Assembly: GCA_032191485.1 (NCBI GenBank) | Contig: JAVDOI010000009.1 | Location: 22,834,343-22,898,342, forward strand | Direction of reading: 5' to 3' | Length of the DNA stretch: 64,000 nucleotides | From: Leptoclinus maculatus | Taxonomy: Eukaryota; Chordata; Actinopteri; Perciformes; Stichaeidae | Part shown: positions 60,401-64,000 of the stretch, one piece after another | How the letters are laid out: each line of letters begins with the position of its first letter | How positions within the stretch are numbered: position 1 is the first letter of the stretch | The notes under the pieces: generated by a model | Seen by the model: the letters and a program-made list of their open reading frames with translations, nothing else | The model's database searches: none | What the model was told of the DNA's origin: nothing | Program-made: the position numbers and the translations under genes

Positions 60401-60893
60401 CTGATATCGTTCTTGGTGAGGTTCAGATAGGTGAGGTTGCCAAAGCGACTGAGTGAAGAATAATGGACCGACCGTATCTTGTTCTCATTCAGCCTCAGAT
60501 CCACAATAGTGCTGTTGAGATAAGTGTGAAGGCTTTAGATTATTTTTTTTTGACAAAAGGCAAAATAATATCGACAAAACTCTTTTATCCTAAGTTTCCT
60601 TACCTGTTAATGTGGGAGGGGATGGCCTCATAAGGCGGCTGGTTCATACTGCAGATAGCCAGCCACACAAAGCCTTTCTCGCCTTCGATAAGCCAGCAGT
60701 CAGCTGTTACCATTGGCAATCGCATTATTGACAGCAGGGCGAGCCAACAGAGGAAGGAGCTGGCTGTGGACAGGACCACTGACGAAGAACCTCCGGTCTC
60801 GTTATGTCTCTGCCGTCCCCGTCTTGTCCTCTGGGCCATTTGGGATGTCGTCACAATATCCATTGGAGAAAGCCGGGCAGAGATGCTTGCCAT
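55367..60893 (-). CDS. elfn1: elfn1 (extracellular LRR and fibronectin III domain protein 1), complete coding region in four exons
   Basis: ELFN1 is a type I postsynaptic adhesion protein. In mammals it binds and clusters group III metabotropic glutamate receptors across the synapse (mGluR7 at interneuron inputs, mGluR6 at rods), and its tail binds protein phosphatase 1. Coding segments on the minus strand: 60893-60604, 60511-60358, 59029-58863 and 57455-55367. They total 2700 nt, 899 residues plus stop, against about 828 in human. Junctions are all AG/GT and in phase. Domain order: signal peptide (hydrophobic core about 38-58), mature start DCWLIEG at 65, LRRs to about 225, LRR C-terminal cap about 227-288, FN3 about 342-425, transmembrane helix about 442-464, then a long tail. 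The tail includes SVAEISTIAKEVDKVNQIIN and the conserved end KVQFAKDEDLHDILDYWKG; KVQF (874-877) is an RVxF-type PP1 site. The LRRs and tail fit ELFN1 better than ELFN2, and the mad1l1 neighbour agrees. Whether it is the a or b fish paralogue is not decidable here. Confidence 0.96.
57456..58862 (-). other. elfn1: elfn1 intron, 1407 bp
   Basis: Donor GTATCG, acceptor TTCCTTTTCAG. It contains copy B of a fish repeat (57800-57990) and a short AT run (57708-57728). No other feature is seen. Confidence 0.9.
57800..57990 (+). repeat. Fish interspersed repeat, copy B
   Basis: Shares CTCAAGTAACATCACT, GAGGCAATTGATC, ACATATGCAGTAGTAATCC and CTGTAAACAGAC with 44085-44330, in the same orientation. Confidence 0.6.
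58863..59029 (-). CDS. elfn1: elfn1 coding exon 3: leucine-rich repeats
   Basis: The exon runs from GTTCTCCAGATG after TGCCTCTCCAG to ATGAACAG before GTATCG (phase 0 to phase 2). It encodes VLQMGFNKLRNLTEGMLRGL, then GKLQYLYLQANLIETVTPNT and FWECPNIENIDLSMN(R). Human ELFN1 has LQLGYNRLRNLTEGMLRGLG and LQANLIEVV.. in the same place. Confidence 0.98.
59380..59475 (+). repeat. Fragment of a fish repeat (ACCCAAGTAAAAGTAGCA)
   Basis: CTTTACCCAAGTAAAAGTAGCAG, CACAGTGTGGAAATACTCCACTTGATAAGTCCTTCATTCA recalls a frequent fish repeat related to hAT termini (ACTCAAGTAAAAGTA). Both ends are truncated. Confidence 0.45.
59700..60130 (+). repeat. Fish interspersed repeat (TTAGGTTTAGGCAACAAAACTAC)
   Basis: The ordered phrases TTAGTTAGGTTTAGGCAACAAAACTACTCAGTTGGGTTACGGAAAAGATCGTGGTTAG and GGACATTAACAATGACCTCCTGGGTGAAAGTCCTG match a repeat I recall as common in fish. 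It is non-coding, of uncertain class. Confidence 0.55.
60358..60511 (-). CDS. elfn1: elfn1 coding exon 2: first leucine-rich repeats
   Basis: The exon runs from CACTATTGTGGATC after CTCAACAG to AACCTGCAG before GTGAGC (phase 2 to phase 0). It encodes (S)TIVDLRLNENKIRSVHYSSL, then SRFGNLTYLNLTKNDISYVE and DGAFSAQFNLQ. This closely follows human STIVDLRLNENRIRSVQYASL...LTKNEIGYIEDGAFSGQFNLQ. Confidence 0.98.
60512..60603 (-). other. elfn1: elfn1 intron, 92 bp
   Basis: Minimal-size intron with donor GTAAGG and acceptor CACTTATCTCAACAG. It contains an A run on the transcript strand. Confidence 0.92.
60604..60893 (-). CDS. elfn1: elfn1 coding exon 1: start, signal peptide, LRR N-terminal cap
   Basis: An in-frame TAG lies directly before the first ATG (60893-60891), so Met1 is the earliest start without an upstream splice. 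Other in-frame Met codons are at residues 11, 19, 57 and 61. The hydrophobic segment SVVLSTASSFLCWLALLSIM precedes ADCWLIEGEKGFVWLAIC and NQPPYEAIPSHIN(S), which match human ADCWLIEGDKGFVWLAIC...NQPPYEAIPQQIN. The ~37 residues before the hydrophobic core are not in human ELFN1. The true start may therefore be Met11 or Met19, although those still leave a long n-region. Confidence 0.95.
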
Positions 60894-61349
60894 CTAACAT
60901 TCATTCATGCAGGCTAGCGCCATTTGAAAGGGAGCGAGGGCCTGTTTGTACAGTGATATCTGTCAGATTTGAGTCTATACTGCTAAAGAAGTCACAGCAT
61001 CGTAAAATGTCCCCGTTTCTCCTTAGCTTGACCTGTAATTGTACATTGAGTTGAATAAAACTCGTGTTAGGAATTTGTGATTCATCAAAGTAGAAATGAT
61101 AAATGCAGGAATGGGACCTATCACTTCATTGGCAGTATGCGTGTCTAGGTAAACTGTATCAGATGTTCAATTATGGGGTCGCATTTGATTTGTTATGTAC
61201 AAATTGGCAAGAGGAAGTCGTCCTGGTGCCAGATTGGCTGGTGCTCATGTCTTCTGTGGCCATCTGCATCTCTGATTGGACAAGCACCTCTTTTCTTTCT
61301 TCCTCATTGCTCGCTGCTCTGCACTTGGTGTGAGAACTCGTCCCTGGAG

Positions 61350-61378
61350 GGAAAGGGGGAGAGAGAGAGAGAGAGAGA
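61350..61378 (+). repeat. (GA)n microsatellite
   Basis: Short GA run. Confidence 0.88.
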
Positions 61379-62628
61379 TGGGAGGAGGGTGTTAGAAAAG
61401 ACTCGCTAATGAAACACAGCGCTTTATACCAACAAACACAACCCTGTTACCAGCATGATGAGATAGGGGTAGTTATTTCTTCTTATATAACCGCCTGGCA
61501 CTCAAACACACACAAATTGATGCATGCGCACTCACTTCCTATGCTCAAAGGACCTTTGAGTCCAATTAGCGCACATTGGTGTGCACATAGGCACCTGCAA
61601 ATCTTAAAAATACACACTGCTTGTTGATGCTGTGCGTGCGCACGCACATTTCTCTGCCACGCTATTAGCCTCGGGGCCTTGATGGACCTGGGCTAAGAAT
61701 GGCCTTTACTCCGATACTGTATCTAATTAATTAATCCGCTCTAAATAAAACACTTCCTGGGATAAAAAAAACAGCTGATGTCTGATGGAACAGGAGAAAC
61801 GGAGGGAAGGGAAGAGAAAAAGGCTTGCAAAGGGCTGCGGAGCAGCGAGGAGGAGGATGATGAAGAAGTGGGTGCAAGAGAGTGGTGAGAGAGATGGCGA
61901 GATGGAGCGACGAGTGGGGTAGAGGGGAGGGATAAGGCAGTAAGAAGATAAAGAGGCAGTGATTCTGTGAGAGAAAGAGTAGGCTGGGAAGAGAGAGAGG
62001 GGTGTAGAGTGGCTCTCTGTCTGGGGAATTTGCTAGAATAGTGGCTCCCTCTTCTCTTTGAGAGCCTTTTTTTCTCAGCTGTAAGAGCAACAAACAGGAT
62101 GTGACATTATGGAGGGGGAAGGAGCTGGAGAGGGGAGGAGCAAAAGGTCCGTCCATCCTCTCAAGCATCGTTTGGCTGCTGTTCCCTCCTTATTGATTAC
62201 AGATGAATGCCGAGGCAGAGAGGTGTTTCACCTCTATTCTGAGAAGGAGAGCAACGCTCTTTTTGAGAATGGGACAAAGCCTTTCTGAACTTTTTGGTGT
62301 CCTTGTGGAGAGCAAAAGTCCTGATGTCACATCCTGGCTACCCACCGTTCCACTAGCTTCTGTGACTCCTTCTCATCTCTCAATAGAGCGTCTCTTTGAT
62401 CTTAATTTAAAAAAGAAAAGAAAAAAGGCATTAACCACGCATATTCCGCATAATGATGATGTACTGTATGTCCTTACAACACGCTTCATTATCCATGATG
62501 TTGACCAACGCTCTCTTCTATTATCTTTCCAGCTTCTTAGCTGTAATCTCTGCTGTCTGAGGTTCTACAGTCACGCTATAGTGGCTCTGTGCTGATGCTT
62601 TGCATGTATAATGTTCACCATGTTCACT

Positions 62629-62662
62629 ATCTAATGTTGCATGTTAGCATGCAACATTAGAT
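62629..62662. repeat. Perfect 15-bp hairpin
   Basis: Arms ATCTAATGTTGCATG (62629-62643) and its exact reverse complement (62648-62662) around the loop TTAG. Confidence 0.92.
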
Positions 62663-62783
62663 TACATTTGCTAATTCATACTTAACAGAGTACAGCTGAG
62701 GTTGATGAGAATATCTTTAGATTTGTAGATATTTAGTTGAAAACTAAACCTTTTGACAAATTTTTTTTTTCTTTTTTTTTTAA

Positions 62784-63090
62784 AGGTAGGGTTGGTTATC
62801 TGCTCCAAAATATTTTTTTAGGAAAATCTCATTACATCCTGACAGCAATCAATGAATGAAAAATCTTGTATCTATGGCAGTCGCAGGACTTTAATAAGCC
62901 CGGTCTGAATGTAATGGTTGGACAGCCCACTTGCCTGCCTCTCTGCGAGTAATCTGCCTGCGCACTCTTTGCTCTTCATCGGAGTCTTCCACAAGCTGCT
63001 AGCTTGACAGCTGTGAGTATTAACAATAGCCGTGTTTCTCGCCAGCTTTAGAAACTTTTGGAGCTAGTAAAACCCAGTAGGGCTGTTTTT
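62784..63090. repeat. Probable fish interspersed repeat
   Basis: AAAGGTAGGGTTGGTTATCTGCTCC, followed by GTCGCAGGACTTTAATAAGCCCGG and GAGTAATCTGCCTGCGCACTC, looks like a dispersed non-coding repeat. There is no boundary or second copy strong enough to prove it. Confidence 0.38.
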
Positions 63091-63189
63091 TTGGATACGT
63101 TTTAGAATCTAGCGTACTTTTGCTAGTCTCTTTAAAGATTACCAACCCAAGCTTTTAAAAGTTAAGGGATTGCCAAAGTTATCCAGTAG

Positions 63190-63595
63190 GAGTGGGTAGT
63201 TTGATACCTGAAGTAACAGAGTACTTAAGGTGCTAAAGTCTAAATTCAGAGCTTATCTATGATCGAACGATTGCCTCGACGCGGCACTCAACATGGCAAC
63301 GGCTGAGCCGGCGACTAGCAGCTAGCGGCGACTAGCAGCTAGCGGCGACTAGCAGCTAGCGGCGACTAGCAGCTAGCGGCGACTAGCAGCTAGCGGCGAC
63401 TAGCAGCGCTAACAGTGCAAACAACGCAACGCAAACAACAAAGGTCCCCTATATCTTTACATAGCAAATAGTTATTTGCTGCTTTATTACTGCTCTGAAT
63501 TTAGAATTTAACAAATTTAAAGATACTTGTTTTAAGTATCGATGCAAATAGCAACCAGACCGATACCAAAAACTCAACCCATCTCATGTTAGATC
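63190..63595. mobile_element. Possible short DNA transposon carrying a minisatellite
   Basis: GTGGGTAGTTTGATACC on the left and GATACCAAAAACTCAACCCATC on the right are roughly inverted versions of one another. The minisatellite lies between them. No target duplication is obvious. Confidence 0.33.
63310..63407 (+). repeat. 17-bp minisatellite, about 5.8 copies
   Basis: The unit GGCGACTAGCAGCTAGC is repeated five times perfectly (63310-63394), followed by a 13-bp partial copy. Confidence 0.97.
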
Positions 63596-64000
63596 TCATT
63601 GTAGACACATGAACGCTCTTCTTAGTGCATGGTATCTTTGCACCTCTGCTGCTGTTGTACGCATCACAAATATAACATTTCTATTGTTAACCAATAAAAA
63701 CCGTCCCGTGTGTTAACGTGCATGTGATCAGGTTATTAACAAAGGACAGTAAAAAGAAGTGCGTGTTGTTTTTGCAATTCACTTGTTAATGAAGATGTAT
63801 TCAGAAGCCTTTTAATGATAAACGCCCCTCATAAATCATGACACATGGCTCTCCGCTACACAGTAATACATTAGACACTTTTAATAATACAAGCTATTAG
63901 CATTGATGATTCTGGCCCTGGTATTACTTTGCATTGTATCGAAACCATATTTTGTGACATTGCCCTCCCCTACTGTTGGTCCCTCCTTGTTTATTCTCAT

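Larger units (their letters stand above)
60894..64000 (-). other. elfn1: elfn1 upstream region (5' UTR, promoter or upstream intron)
   Basis: There is no further coding sequence on either strand. It holds a GA run (61350-61378), a purine-rich stretch (about 61780-62060), a 15-bp hairpin (62629-62662), fish-repeat fragments and a 17-bp minisatellite. No clear CpG-rich promoter is visible, so the transcription start may be outside the window or upstream of a non-coding exon. Confidence 0.6.

Noticed and set aside
61731..62168. 145-aa minus-strand ORF upstream of elfn1
   Set aside because: It is the translation of a purine-rich stretch into Pro/Leu/Ser-rich sequence; no domain, and not continuous with elfn1.
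63310..63407. CRISPR-like array
   Set aside because: Perfect head-to-tail 17-bp units without spacers.

Overview
This window is vertebrate genomic DNA, most likely from a teleost fish and probably a spiny-rayed one. The evidence is the interrupted genes, dense CA/GT and CT microsatellites, C/G homopolymer runs, and many short interspersed repeats of kinds I recognise from fish genomes. I cannot name the species. Two protein-coding genes are well supported, and together they code on only about 5 percent of the window. No bacterial, phage or CRISPR-type feature is present.

Plus strand, 1-38516: the last seven coding exons of mad1l1, the spindle-assembly-checkpoint protein MAD1. All exons join in frame with canonical GT/AG boundaries and give 318 residues, about the length of the matching C-terminal part of human MAD1. 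They carry the MAD2-binding motif, the RLK motif that binds BUB1, and the C-terminal kinetochore domain. The 5' exons lie before the window. The introns (up to 16.8 kb) hold microsatellites, decayed DNA transposons and retroposon debris. The largest contains a 1454-bp hAT-type element at 32644-34097 with terminal inverted repeats, a near-perfect 8-bp target duplication, a broken transposase fragment and an expanded internal minisatellite.

Middle, 38517-55366: the mad1l1 3' UTR, then intergenic DNA. It includes a second TIR/TSD-bounded hAT-like element at 41401-42572, several other fish-type repeats, and the elfn1 3' UTR on the opposite strand.

Minus strand, 60893-55367: a complete coding region for ELFN1, a single-pass synaptic adhesion protein with leucine-rich repeats and a fibronectin III domain. 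It has four coding exons and 899 codons. The order is signal peptide, LRRs, LRR C-terminal cap, FN3, transmembrane helix, and a long cytoplasmic tail ending in the conserved PP1-docking/KDEDLHDILDYWKG region. The two genes converge tail to tail, as I recall for MAD1L1 and ELFN1 in human, so this is a conserved neighbourhood. They have no known shared pathway. From 60894 to 64000 is elfn1 upstream DNA (5' UTR, promoter or upstream intron) with repeats, a hairpin and a 17-bp minisatellite.

I found no new gene system. The observations most worth checking are: TG tracts beside several mad1l1 splice acceptors; an elfn1 LRR region split by three introns; an ELFN2-like FN3 domain in an otherwise ELFN1-like protein; two well-bounded hAT elements; and a perfect 22-bp inverted repeat next to one of them.
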